A stretch of DNA of 32,168 nucleotides. Origin: CAZTAK01 sp964611585. Its GTDB lineage: Bacteria > Pseudomonadota > Alphaproteobacteria > SHVP01. Made by a program: the position numbers and the translations under genes. Shown here in pieces: positions 15,783-23,725 of this stretch (positions within the stretch are counted from its first letter, which is position 1; the number at the start of each line of letters is the position of its first letter). The notes beneath the pieces are model-generated. The model saw nothing but the letters and a program-made list of their open reading frames with translations. It searched no databases and was not told where the DNA came from. Where the stretch lies: NCBI GenBank assembly GCA_964611585.1, contig CAZTAK010000032.1, forward strand, positions 1 to 32,168, read 5' to 3'.

Positions 15783-16053
15783 CCCTTTGACATAGAACGC
15801 AAATCGTCGTAGCCGGCGAATCCGCCGGCTCGGGATTTGCCCTCGCGCTTTTCCCGTTTGCATACGCTCACGCGAAACGCTCTATCCCTTTGACATTGTA
15901 CGCAAATCGTCGTCGGCGGCGATTCCGCCGGCTCGGGATTTGCCCTCGCGCTTTTCCCGTTCGCATGCGCTCACGCGAAACGCTCTATCTCTTTTACATG
16001 GTACGCAAATCGTCGTCGCCGGCGATTCCGCCGGCTCGGGATTTGCCCTCGCG
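15745..16053. repeat. Three tandem 103-bp units derived from the tlyA 3' end
   Basis: Units span 15745-15847, 15848-15950 and 15951-16053, each exactly 103 bases; unit 1 differs from unit 3 at six positions. Each unit holds a CTTTTCCCGTT(C/T)GCAT-ACGCGAAACGCTCTAT block and a dyad of the GCCGGC-GATTCC-GCCGGC type. On the minus strand each unit encodes EGKSRAGG(I/F)A followed by (A/G)(D/Y)DDLR. Unit 3 forms the last 19 codons and stop of tlyA. In units 1 and 2 the peptide would run three residues further to a TAG; in unit 3 a TCA-to-TAA change makes the present stop. Tandem duplication by slippage is likely. Confidence 0.93.
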
Positions 16054-16812
16054 CCGCGCCGCAATCAGGAATTCTTTGTTGCCCTTGGGCCCCGTCAGCG
16101 GGCTTTCGCTTACGCCCAGAACGCGCCAGCCGGGCCGGGCCGCGAGCCAGCGCGAGATACGTTCGCACACCTCGGCATGAAGGCGCGCGTCACGCACCAC
16201 GCCCCCCTTGCCCACATTCTCGGGCCCCACCTCGAACTGCGGTTTGATCAGCGCAATCAGCACGCAATCCGGACGGCTGAGCGCCAGCGCCGCCGGTAGC
16301 ACCGTTTCGAGACCGATGAAGCTCGCGTCGCAGGAAATCACGCCGGGCGCTTCGGGGACCTCGGCAGCAGTCAGGTTCCGCGCGTTGATGTTCTCCAGGG
16401 CAACCACCCGCGGATCGTTGCGGAGCTCCCAGGCGAGCTGCCCCTGCCCGACATCGACCGCATAGACGCGGGCCGCGCCACGCGCAAGCAAGACATCCGT
16501 AAAGCCGCCGGTCGACGCGCCGATGTCGAGCGCAATGCACCCCGAAACGTCGATCCCGAAATGCGTCAGCGCATAATCGAGCTTAACGCCGCCGCGCGAC
16601 ACCCACGGGTGAACGGCGCCGCGCACCGTGAGCGGCGTATCGGCGGCCACGGTCTGGCCCGTCTTGTCGAGCCGGCGCTCGCCCGAATACACCACGCCCG
16701 CCATTACCAGGGCCTGGGCGCGGGTGCGATTCTCGGCGAGGCCGCGTTGCACCAGCAGCGCGTCGAGCCGGACTTTGGGGTTTTTGGATTTCGCCTTGCG
16801 GTTCGGGACCAC
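15994..16812 (-). CDS. tlyA: TlyA-family rRNA 2'-O-methyltransferase / hemolysin-like
   Basis: An N-terminal S4 RNA-binding domain (VRLDALLVQRGLAENRTRAQ, residues about 14-75) precedes a Rossmann methyltransferase domain. That domain has the SAM loop DIGASTGGFTDVLLARGA, acidic YAVDVGQGQL, and the RrmJ/FtsJ-type KPQFEVG. Characterised TlyA proteins methylate ribose of 16S and 23S rRNA cytidines. GTG 16812 lies 21 bases after the dxs stop; no earlier ATG fits. Residues 254-272 lie inside the third 103-bp repeat, so the normal end (KGNKEFLIAARR) has gained a tail. Last gene of the xseB-ispA-dxs-tlyA run. Confidence 0.93.
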   Translation of the reverse strand: MVPNRKAKSKNPKVRLDALLVQRGLAENRTRAQALVMAGVVYSGERRLDKTGQTVAADTPLTVRGAVHPWVSRGGVKLDYALTHFGIDVSGCIALDIGASTGGFTDVLLARGAARVYAVDVGQGQLAWELRNDPRVVALENINARNLTAAEVPEAPGVISCDASFIGLETVLPAALALSRPDCVLIALIKPQFEVGPENVGKGGVVRDARLHAEVCERISRWLAARPGWRVLGVSESPLTGPKGNKEFLIAARREGKSRAGGIAGDDDLRTM

Positions 16813-16833
16813 GCCGGACGCCCCGCCCGACCC

Positions 16834-18756
16834 TTAAGCGCGAACAGGCGGCTCGGTCTCGGCCCGGCCGAGGGCCGCCAGCACCGCAGTAACGATCTGC
16901 GCCGCGTTGAGGCCGGCCGCGTCGTACATTTTGCGAGGCGAATCCTGGTCGATAAACCGGTCTGGTAGCGTCAACGTGCGCACCTTGAGGCCCGCGTCGA
17001 GGTGGCCCGCACGCGCCAGAAATTGAAGCACATGGCTGCTGAAACCACCGACGGTGCCTTCTTCGACGGTGAGCAGAACCTCGTGCGCCGAGGCAAGACG
17101 CGCGATCAGGTCGTCGTCCAGCGGTTTGGCAAAGCGCGCGTCTGCCGCCGTCACCGTGAGCCCGCGCGCCGCAAGTTCGTCCGCCGCCGCAAGACATTCG
17201 CCAAGCCGGGTGCCGAGCGAGAGCAGCGCCACCGCGGTGCCTTCGCGCATGATGCGCCCGCGCCCGATCTCGATCGGAACGCCACGCGCCGGCAACTCGA
17301 CACCTGTGCCCTCGCCGCGAGGGTATCGAACCGCGCTGGGCCGGTCATCGACGGTTGCCGCGGTTGCGACCATGTGGCGCAATTCCGCCTCGTCCGCAGG
17401 CGCCATGACTACGAAACCCGGCAAGCACGAAAGATACGTCAGGTCGAACGCGCCCGCATGGGTGGGGCCGTCGGCGCCCACCAGTCCGGCACGGTCGATG
17501 GCAAAGCGCACCGGCAATTGCTGGATCGCAACGTCATGCACGACCTGGTCATAGGCGCGCTGCAGGAAGGTGGAATAGATCGCGGCAAACGGCTTGTAGC
17601 CTTCCGCCGCCAGCCCGGCAGCAAACGTGACGGCGTGCTGTTCGGCGATGCCGACATCGAAACAACGTTCCGGAAACCGTTCCGCAAAACGATTGAGACC
17701 GGTGCCCTCGGGCATCGCCCCGGTGATCGCCACGATGCGGTCGTCCCGCGCCGCTTCGTCGATCAGGCTGTCGACGAATACGCGGGTATAGGTAGGCGCC
17801 TTCGCCGCGCTTTTGTTTTGCGCGCCGGTGGTGATGTCGAATTTGCCGACGCCATGGAACTTGTCCTTGGACTGTTCGGCCGGTTCGTAACCGCGGCCCT
17901 TTTCGGTCACGACATGTATCAGCGCCGGGCCCGGCGTATCGGAATCACGCGCGTTACGCAGCACCGGCAGCAGATGATCGAAATTGTGGCCGTCGATAGG
18001 TCCGACGTAATAAAAGCCGAGCTCTTCGAACAGGGTCCCGCCGGTGGCGAGGCCGCGGGCGTATTCCTCGGCGCGTCTGGCGGTGCGCTCCAACGAGGGC
18101 GGCAAGCGGTGAACGATCTTCTTCGCAGTCTGGCGAAAATGGCGGTAGGACGGCGACGATATCAGCCGCGACAGATAGGCGCTCATGGCACCGACCGGCG
18201 GCGCAATCGACATGTCGTTGTCGTTGAGAATGACGATCAACCGGGCGTCCATCGAGCCCGCGTTGTTCATCGCCTCGTAGGCCATTCCGGCGGTCATGGC
18301 GCCGTCGCCGATGACACAGATTACGTTGTGCGTTCGCTGCGACAGATCACGCGCAACCGCCATGCCGAGCCCGGCCGATACCGAGGTCGAACTGTGGGCG
18401 GCGCCGAAGGGGTCGTATTCGCTTTCGGCCCGCTTGGTGAAGCCCGACAGCCCGCCCGCCTGGCGCAGGGTGCGAATCCGGTCGCGCCGGCCGGTGAGAA
18501 TCTTGTGGGGATAGCTCTGGTGGCCGACGTCCCAGATCAACCGGTCGGCTGGCGTATCGAAGATGTAATGCAGGGCAACGGTCAGTTCGACCACCCCAAG
18601 CCCGGCGCCAAGGTGTCCGCCGGTGATCGAAACGGCGGAAATCGTTTCCTGGCGCAGTTCGTCGGCCAGCGTCCGCAGATCCGGTTCGGCAAGTTGGCGC
18701 AAGTCCGATGGCATCGACACGCGGTCGAGCAAGGGAGTTAGGCTTGTTTCTTCCAC
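16834..18756 (-). CDS. dxs: 1-deoxy-D-xylulose-5-phosphate synthase
   Basis: The thiamine-diphosphate enzyme that condenses pyruvate with glyceraldehyde 3-phosphate, the entry step of the MEP isoprenoid pathway. GHQSYPHKILTGRR (78-91), the ThDP/Mg motif from GDG at 150-152 to AMNN, ILNDNDMSI, GPIDGHN, and the transketolase central region (GIAEQHAVTFAAGLA, YSTFLQRAYDQ, DRAGLVGADGPTHAG) are all present. GTG 18756 is chosen because AAGGAA precedes it and the protein begins VEETSLTPLLDRV, giving 640 residues, the normal length. A further 119 in-frame codons upstream are antisense-like and overlap ispA. It follows ispA after 25 bases. Confidence 0.96.
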   Translation of the reverse strand: MEETSLTPLLDRVSMPSDLRQLAEPDLRTLADELRQETISAVSITGGHLGAGLGVVELTVALHYIFDTPADRLIWDVGHQSYPHKILTGRRDRIRTLRQAGGLSGFTKRAESEYDPFGAAHSSTSVSAGLGMAVARDLSQRTHNVICVIGDGAMTAGMAYEAMNNAGSMDARLIVILNDNDMSIAPPVGAMSAYLSRLISSPSYRHFRQTAKKIVHRLPPSLERTARRAEEYARGLATGGTLFEELGFYYVGPIDGHNFDHLLPVLRNARDSDTPGPALIHVVTEKGRGYEPAEQSKDKFHGVGKFDITTGAQNKSAAKAPTYTRVFVDSLIDEAARDDRIVAITGAMPEGTGLNRFAERFPERCFDVGIAEQHAVTFAAGLAAEGYKPFAAIYSTFLQRAYDQVVHDVAIQQLPVRFAIDRAGLVGADGPTHAGAFDLTYLSCLPGFVVMAPADEAELRHMVATAATVDDRPSAVRYPRGEGTGVELPARGVPIEIGRGRIMREGTAVALLSLGTRLGECLAAADELAARGLTVTAADARFAKPLDDDLIARLASAHEVLLTVEEGTVGGFSSHVLQFLARAGHLDAGLKVRTLTLPDRFIDQDSPRKMYDAAGLNAAQIVTAVLAALGRAETEPPVRA

Positions 18757-18781
18757 AAAGTTTCCTTCCGGCACGCAGCCG

Positions 18782-19675
18782 TCATGACGTCCGGCTAATA
18801 ACAAAATCGGCCGCCGCACGCAAAAGATCGGCCTTGTCCGAGAACGATTCAAGGTGTTGGATGGCCTGATCGGCCAGCAGCCGCGCCTGACGACGCGCCG
18901 CATCGGCGCCCAGCACCGACACGAACGTCGCCTTGCCGGCCGTGGCATCCTTGCGTAGGCGTTTTCCCGCTGCGACCTCGGCGCCGGTGGCATCCAGAAG
19001 ATCGTCAGTGATCTGGAAGGCGAGTCCGAGATCATGCGCGTAGGCATGCAGGATCTGGCGCTGGCGATTGTGCGCGCGGCCCAGGATCGCGCCGGCCTCG
19101 CAGGCGCACGCAATCAGGGCGCCTGTTTTCATCTGCTGCAAGCGCGTCACTTCGGGGATTGCCAACGATTCGTGCTCGGCGGAGAGGTCGATCATCTGGC
19201 CGCCGGCCATGCCGCGACCGCCAGCGGCATGAGCAAGAGTGCGCACGAGTTCGAGACGCACCTCGGGGTGGGAGTGGGTGTCTTCGTCGCTCATGATTTC
19301 GAAGGCAAGCCCCTGCAAGGAATCGCCGGCGAGGATCGCCGTCGCTTCGTCGTACTTGATATGAGTGGCGGGACGGCCGCGGCGCACATCGTCGTCATCC
19401 ATGCACGGCAGGTCGTCGTGGATCAGGGAATAGGTATGAATGAGTTCAAGGGCCGCCGCCGCGCGCATCGACGACCGCCGCGCGACCCTGAACATGTCGG
19501 AACTGGCGACCACCAGGAACGGCCGCAGCCGTTTGCCGCCTGGCAGTAACGCATAGCGCATCGCTTCGGTGAGCCGCGCCTCCGGCCCCTCGGGGAGCGG
19601 CAGAAGTTCATCCAGAATTTCGTCGACTGCGGCGCCGGTCTTGTCCAGCGCGCGTTCAAACGCACCCGAATTCAA
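18782..19675 (-). CDS. ispA: Farnesyl/geranyl diphosphate synthase
   Basis: A trans-polyprenyl synthase condensing isopentenyl diphosphate with allylic diphosphates to give a C15 product. The first Asp-rich motif DDLPCMDDDDVRRGRPATH and second FQITDDLLD are intact; PGGKRLRP binds the diphosphate. Two residues between the Asp pairs in the first motif mark the bacterial type II FPP synthase. The start is taken as TTG 19673-19675, whose TTGA overlaps the xseB stop; this gives 297 residues, typical for IspA, whereas the upstream extension is Arg-rich nonsense. No clear Shine-Dalgarno is present, so translational coupling to xseB is likely. Confidence 0.92.
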   Translation of the reverse strand: MNSGAFERALDKTGAAVDEILDELLPLPEGPEARLTEAMRYALLPGGKRLRPFLVVASSDMFRVARRSSMRAAAALELIHTYSLIHDDLPCMDDDDVRRGRPATHIKYDEATAILAGDSLQGLAFEIMSDEDTHSHPEVRLELVRTLAHAAGGRGMAGGQMIDLSAEHESLAIPEVTRLQQMKTGALIACACEAGAILGRAHNRQRQILHAYAHDLGLAFQITDDLLDATGAEVAAGKRLRKDATAGKATFVSVLGADAARRQARLLADQAIQHLESFSDKADLLRAAADFVISRTS

Positions 19676-19941
19676 TCGATTTCGGCGGGTTCGGCGGTCA
19701 CCTCTCCCTCGCCGTCCGATACGATCTTGTCGACCTTCTCCCGCGCGGCCTGGAGTTTTTGTTCGCAATGAGCCTTGAGTTGCGTGCCGCGCGAATAGAT
19801 GTCGATCGATTCCTCAAGCAATACCTCGCCACTTTCGAGCTTTTTCACAATCTCTTCCAGCGCATCGAGGGCGTCTTCGAAGCTCATCTTGCGGATGTCG
19901 GCGGGAAGGGCCTCGGCCTTTCCGGCGGCGGATTTTGCCAT
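19672..19941 (-). CDS. xseB: Exodeoxyribonuclease VII small subunit
   Basis: XseB (89 residues) binds XseA to form exonuclease VII, which degrades single-stranded DNA to acid-soluble oligonucleotides. The core MSFEDALDALEEIVKKLESG and LEESIDIYSRGTQLKAHCEQ is the conserved two-helix coiled coil. ATG 19941 has a strong AAGGAGG seven bases upstream; the longer frame adds an unconserved Pro/Ala stretch. Its stop overlaps the ispA TTG start. Position ahead of ispA and dxs is conserved in many proteobacteria. Confidence 0.94.
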   Translation of the reverse strand: MAKSAAGKAEALPADIRKMSFEDALDALEEIVKKLESGEVLLEESIDIYSRGTQLKAHCEQKLQAAREKVDKIVSDGEGEVTAEPAEID

Positions 19942-20019
19942 GGTGGCCTCCTTGGCCGCGGCAATCTTAGGGCCCGGCTCCGGCGCGGGCAACCGTTGCG
20001 GCCGGGCGGTCGGCGGCGC

Positions 20020-20952
20020 TCAGTCCGCCACGCGCATCAATTCACCGATATGGGCTGCCGTGCTGCGGCCGAGCGCACCGAAGTCATAGCCCCCCTCCAG
20101 CATCGAAACCACACGCCCCGCGGCGTGCCTGCGCGCCAAGGCCACAAGCGCTGTCGTGACCCACACGTAATCGTCCTCGACAAAATTGAGGCTCGCCAGC
20201 GGGTCGTCGCGGTGGGCATCGAACCCGGCCGAGATCAGCACCAGATCCGGCGCGAACGCTTCGAGCGCCGGCAGGATCAGGCTCGTGACCGCGTCGCGGA
20301 ATTCAGCTCCGCCGCTGCCCGGCGCCAGCGGCACGTTGACGATGTTGCCGACGCCGGTTTCCGAGGCCGCGCCGGTCCCCGGATAGTGCGGATACTGGTG
20401 TGTCGAGGCGTAGAAGAGGCTGGCGTCGGCTTCGAAGGCGGCCTGGGTCCCGTTGCCGTGGTGGACGTCGAAATCCACCACCGCCACCCGGTCGAGCCCA
20501 TGCGCCACGCGGGCATGGAGCGCCGCGATCGCTACGTTGTTGAAAAAGCAAAACCCCATCGCGCGTTCCGGTTCGGCGTGATGGCCGGGCGGCCGGACGG
20601 TGCAGAACGCCGTCTCAGCCTCGCCCGAAATCACGGCATCGACCGCCGCAACGCCTGCGCCCGCGGCCCGCAAACCAGCCTCGGCCGAGCCCGCCGAGAC
20701 CACGGTATCGGGATCGAGATATGCAGCGCCGGTCTTTGGGATGGCGGCTAGAACCGCGTCGATGTGCGTTTGCGGGTGAACGCGGCCAATTTGCTCGCGT
20801 GTGGCTTGCGGCGCCTCGCGGCGGTCGAGCGCGGCGAACGCATCGGCCTTGAGTGCCGCCTCGATCGCCCGCAGCCGATCGGGGCACTCAGAATGGTTTC
20901 GCCCGGTATCGTGATCGAGGCACGCGGGATGAGAATAATAGAGAGTTGCCAT
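20020..20952 (-). CDS. Histone-deacetylase-family (acetoin utilisation AcuC-like) amidohydrolase
   Basis: A 310-residue arginase/deacetylase-fold enzyme expected to remove acetyl groups from lysine or small acetylated amines with Zn2+. The active site is complete: RPPGHHAE (paired His), FFNNVAIAA, VVDFDVHHGNGTQ (Asp and His metal ligands), ISAGFDAHRDDPLA (second Asp) and EGGYD near the end. It lies upstream of xseB on the same strand with a gap of 78 bases, an arrangement seen in several alphaproteobacteria. No clear Shine-Dalgarno precedes ATG 20952; MATLYYSHPACLDHDTG matches the usual family start. The natural substrate is unknown. Confidence 0.92.
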   Translation of the reverse strand: MATLYYSHPACLDHDTGRNHSECPDRLRAIEAALKADAFAALDRREAPQATREQIGRVHPQTHIDAVLAAIPKTGAAYLDPDTVVSAGSAEAGLRAAGAGVAAVDAVISGEAETAFCTVRPPGHHAEPERAMGFCFFNNVAIAALHARVAHGLDRVAVVDFDVHHGNGTQAAFEADASLFYASTHQYPHYPGTGAASETGVGNIVNVPLAPGSGGAEFRDAVTSLILPALEAFAPDLVLISAGFDAHRDDPLASLNFVEDDYVWVTTALVALARRHAAGRVVSMLEGGYDFGALGRSTAAHIGELMRVAD

Positions 20953-21018
20953 TGCCAGGCAGCGCCCCGGGTACGAGGGGAGCAGCCCGCAGCGGACCGC
21001 TCCGAATTCCGATCCGCC

Positions 21019-22725
21019 CTATTCCGCGGCGGTGCCCTTGGTCGGTTGCGCGGCCTCGAACCTGGCCGCTTCCTCGGCGACCAGTTCCTTTTTCGAGAGC
21101 TTGCCAATCATCGTTTTGGGCAATTCGCTGCGGAATTCGACATGTTTGGGAATCTCGTGCTTGCCGATCTTTTCGCGCAGGAAGGCGGTCAATTCCTCCG
21201 AATCGAGTTTATGGCCGTCGCGCAGTTTGACGAACGCCTTAACGGCCTGACCCGAATATTCGTCGGGCACACCAATCACCGTGACCTCTTCGACCGCCGG
21301 GTGCTGGTAAATACCCTCCTCGACATTGCGGGGATAGACGTTGAAGCCGGAGACCAGCACCAAGTCCTTCATGCGGTCGATGATGAAGGTATAGCCGTCC
21401 TCGTCCATGTAGCCGACGTCGCCGGTATGGAGGCGACCGTCGACGATAGCCTCGGCGGTGGCGTCCTCGCGGCCCCAGTAGCCTTTCATGACCTGCGGAC
21501 CGATAACGCAGATTTCACCATTTTCGCCCTGCGGCAGCAGTTTGTGCGGATCCTCGCGATCGGTGATCTCGATGGTCGTGCCCGGCAGCGGAATCCCGAC
21601 CGAGTTTTCCTTGCTGACGCCCTCCAGCGGGTTGCAAGTTGCGACCGGGGACGTTTCGGTGAGGCCATAGCCCTCGACCAGCTTGCATCCGGTCAGTTCC
21701 TCGAAACGCTGCTTGACGTCGAGCGGCAGCGGCGCGCCGCCCGACAGGCAGGCCTTGATCGAGGTGAGATCGTACTTCGAGAGTTCGGGATAGTTGATGA
21801 TCGCCGAATACATCGTCGGCACGCCCGGGAACATGGTCGGTTTCTTGGCCATGATGCCCTTGAGAACCGGCACCAGCTCGAAGCGCGGGTGCATGATGAT
21901 TTCGGCACCGACGTAGAGGCTCTGGTTCATCACCACGGTCATCGCGAAGACATGGAAGAACGGCAGCACGCCCATCATGCGTTCTTGCCCTGGTTCGAGC
22001 GAGGTGAAGCAGCGCACCGCCTGCTGAGTGTTGATGTGCAGGTTCGCGTGCGTCAGCATCGCGCCTTTCGAGACGCCGGTCGTCCCGCCGGTGTATTGCA
22101 GAACGGCGATGTCTTCGGCGGGGTCGATACTTACCGGCGTAAAGCGCCCGTCGTTGTTGAGCAGTTCGCGGAACGAGATATTGCTCTGGTCGTCCGGAAC
22201 CTTGGCCACGTCCTTGGATTTGGCCAACGGATAGAGCAGGCTCTTGAGGAAGGGAACCACTTCGGGCAGGGTGCCGACCACCAACTTGGTGACGCGGCTT
22301 TGCTCCAGCATCGCGCGCATCTTCGGATACAGCACCTTGAGGTTCAGCGTGACCATGATGTCGGTCTGCGAATCCTCGATCTGGCGCAGCAACTCGGGTT
22401 CGGAATAGAGCGGGCTGTAATTCACCACCGTGCCGCCGGCCTTGAGAACGCCGAAAAAGGCGACGATGAACTGCGGGCAGTTGGGCAGGAACAGACCGAC
22501 CTGGGTGCCCTTTTTCACCCCCAGCTTTTGAAAGCCGGCGGCGGCCTTGTTCACCATGTCCGAGACTTGGGTATAGGTGAATTTGCGCCCCAGGAAATCG
22601 ATGGCGGGGCGGTGGGGGAACTGGCTGACCGCGTCGTCGATAAGGGCATAGAGCGGCTTGGCCGTGAAATTCCCGCTCCAATCGACGTCGTCGGGGTAAA
22701 CCTTGTCCCAGAGGTTTGAAGTCAT
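21019..22725 (-). CDS. fadD: Long-chain fatty acid--CoA ligase
   Basis: A 568-residue acyl-CoA synthetase that activates long-chain fatty acids for beta-oxidation. YTGGTTGVSKGAMLTHAN is the P-loop, EGYGLTETSPV the A5 motif, LHTGDVGYMDEDGYTFIIDR the ribose-binding region, VSGFNVYPRNVEE the linker, and KTMIGKLSKKEL carries the catalytic Lys. The overall pattern (NLWDKVYPDDVDW start) fits the FadD branch and differs from the ligase at 3653. GGGAGG precedes ATG 22725 by about seven bases; the 32 upstream codons are not conserved. Symbol by family likeness. It is divergent from the EamA gene. Confidence 0.92.
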   Translation of the reverse strand: MTSNLWDKVYPDDVDWSGNFTAKPLYALIDDAVSQFPHRPAIDFLGRKFTYTQVSDMVNKAAAGFQKLGVKKGTQVGLFLPNCPQFIVAFFGVLKAGGTVVNYSPLYSEPELLRQIEDSQTDIMVTLNLKVLYPKMRAMLEQSRVTKLVVGTLPEVVPFLKSLLYPLAKSKDVAKVPDDQSNISFRELLNNDGRFTPVSIDPAEDIAVLQYTGGTTGVSKGAMLTHANLHINTQQAVRCFTSLEPGQERMMGVLPFFHVFAMTVVMNQSLYVGAEIIMHPRFELVPVLKGIMAKKPTMFPGVPTMYSAIINYPELSKYDLTSIKACLSGGAPLPLDVKQRFEELTGCKLVEGYGLTETSPVATCNPLEGVSKENSVGIPLPGTTIEITDREDPHKLLPQGENGEICVIGPQVMKGYWGREDATAEAIVDGRLHTGDVGYMDEDGYTFIIDRMKDLVLVSGFNVYPRNVEEGIYQHPAVEEVTVIGVPDEYSGQAVKAFVKLRDGHKLDSEELTAFLREKIGKHEIPKHVEFRSELPKTMIGKLSKKELVAEEAARFEAAQPTKGTAAE

Positions 22726-22883
22726 GATGGGCCTCCCGGAATGGGGCAGCGTAAGGCGCCGCGGCTTTGGCCGGATGCTACCCCGAAACCGGGGCTCCGG
22801 CCAGCACGGGCGGGGTCCCAAGCCCTCGCGGCGCGCCTGCGCTAGGATGCCGCCCCCGGATCTGACTGCGTGGAGAGCCTTTC

Positions 22884-23723
22884 TTGACGGCGACTGCCTT
22901 CGTTTTGATTCTCGCCGCCGCCGCCCTTCACGCGGCCTGGAACTCGCTCGTCAAGATGAGCGGCGACGCCCTCGTGACGGCGGCCCTGATCATGGGGGTG
23001 AGCGGCCTTGTCGGACTGCCGGGCTTGTTTCTGTTACCGCTGCCGGCGCCGGCAAGCTGGCCGGTGCTTGGATTCTCGCTGATCGTTCATGGCGCGTACA
23101 TATTCTTTCTGCTGCAATCCTACCGCCACGGAAATTTCGGGCAGGTCTATCCCATCGCCCGCGGAACCGCGCCGCTCATTCTTGCTACGTTCGCTTTTGT
23201 CGCTGTGGGTGAACGTCTGTCGCCGACGTCAACGGCGGCCGTCGTCGCGATTTCCGTCGGCATCGTCAGTCTTGCGTTGAGTGGGGGTGCAGTCCTCGGG
23301 CGCGACTTGCGGCCCGTCCTGTTTGCGCTGGCGACGGCGGTTTTTATCGCCTCGTATACCCTCCTCGACGGGATCGGCGCCCGCGCGGCCGGCAGCCCGC
23401 ACAGCTATGCTGTTTGGTTATTCGTCCTCCACGGCGTCAGCATTGTATTGCTGGCGTGGCTGTTCCGCCGCGGCGTCTTCATCGCGCTCGCGCGCAAGCA
23501 ATGGCGGCGCGGCCTTGCCGCCGGGATCATGGGAATTGCGGCCTACTGGATCGTAATCTGGGCGCTCTCGATCGGAACCATGGCGCAGGTCGCAGCCCTT
23601 CGCGAAACCAGCGTCGTCTTTGCCGCTGTCATCGGCAGCCTGGTCCTGAAAGAGAGCTTCGGCCGCTTTCGCATCGCCGCCGCCGCCCTTGTCGCCGCCG
23701 GAATCGTCCTGCTTCAGGTGTGA
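22884..23723 (+). CDS. EamA/DMT-family transporter
   Basis: A 279-residue integral membrane protein with about ten hydrophobic helices forming two EamA halves. FVLILAAAALHAAWNSLVK begins the first half; ALATAVFIASYTLLDGIGAR begins the second. The final helix ends GSLVLKESFGRFRIAAAALV, matching the conserved 'E-G/R-R--GA-LI--G' tail. Family members export or import amino acids, nucleotide sugars or other small metabolites; the substrate is unknown here. A TTG start at 22884 is used since GGAGA lies seven bases upstream and no earlier in-frame ATG fits. It converges with the crotonase gene, with two bases between stops. Confidence 0.88.
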   Translation: MTATAFVLILAAAALHAAWNSLVKMSGDALVTAALIMGVSGLVGLPGLFLLPLPAPASWPVLGFSLIVHGAYIFFLLQSYRHGNFGQVYPIARGTAPLILATFAFVAVGERLSPTSTAAVVAISVGIVSLALSGGAVLGRDLRPVLFALATAVFIASYTLLDGIGARAAGSPHSYAVWLFVLHGVSIVLLAWLFRRGVFIALARKQWRRGLAAGIMGIAAYWIVIWALSIGTMAQVAALRETSVVFAAVIGSLVLKESFGRFRIAAAALVAAGIVLLQV

Positions 23724-23725
23724 GC

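Noticed and set aside
15745..16053. CRISPR array
   Set aside because: Units are contiguous 103-bp copies without distinct spacers and include coding sequence of tlyA.
17002..18741. 579-codon open frame on the plus strand inside dxs
   Set aside because: It is antisense to a well-conserved gene, rich in Arg/Gly/His, and has no recognisable domain; long antisense frames are expected in G/C-rich DNA.
18757..19113. N-terminal extension of Dxs by 119 residues
   Set aside because: The extra sequence is Arg/Pro/Ser-rich, overlaps ispA antiparallel in composition, and Dxs normally starts at the GTG preceded by AAGGAA.
20764..22719. 651-codon open frame on the plus strand across fadD and the deacetylase gene
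   Set aside because: Spans two conserved minus-strand genes in the complementary reading phase; no motif, no ribosome-binding site.
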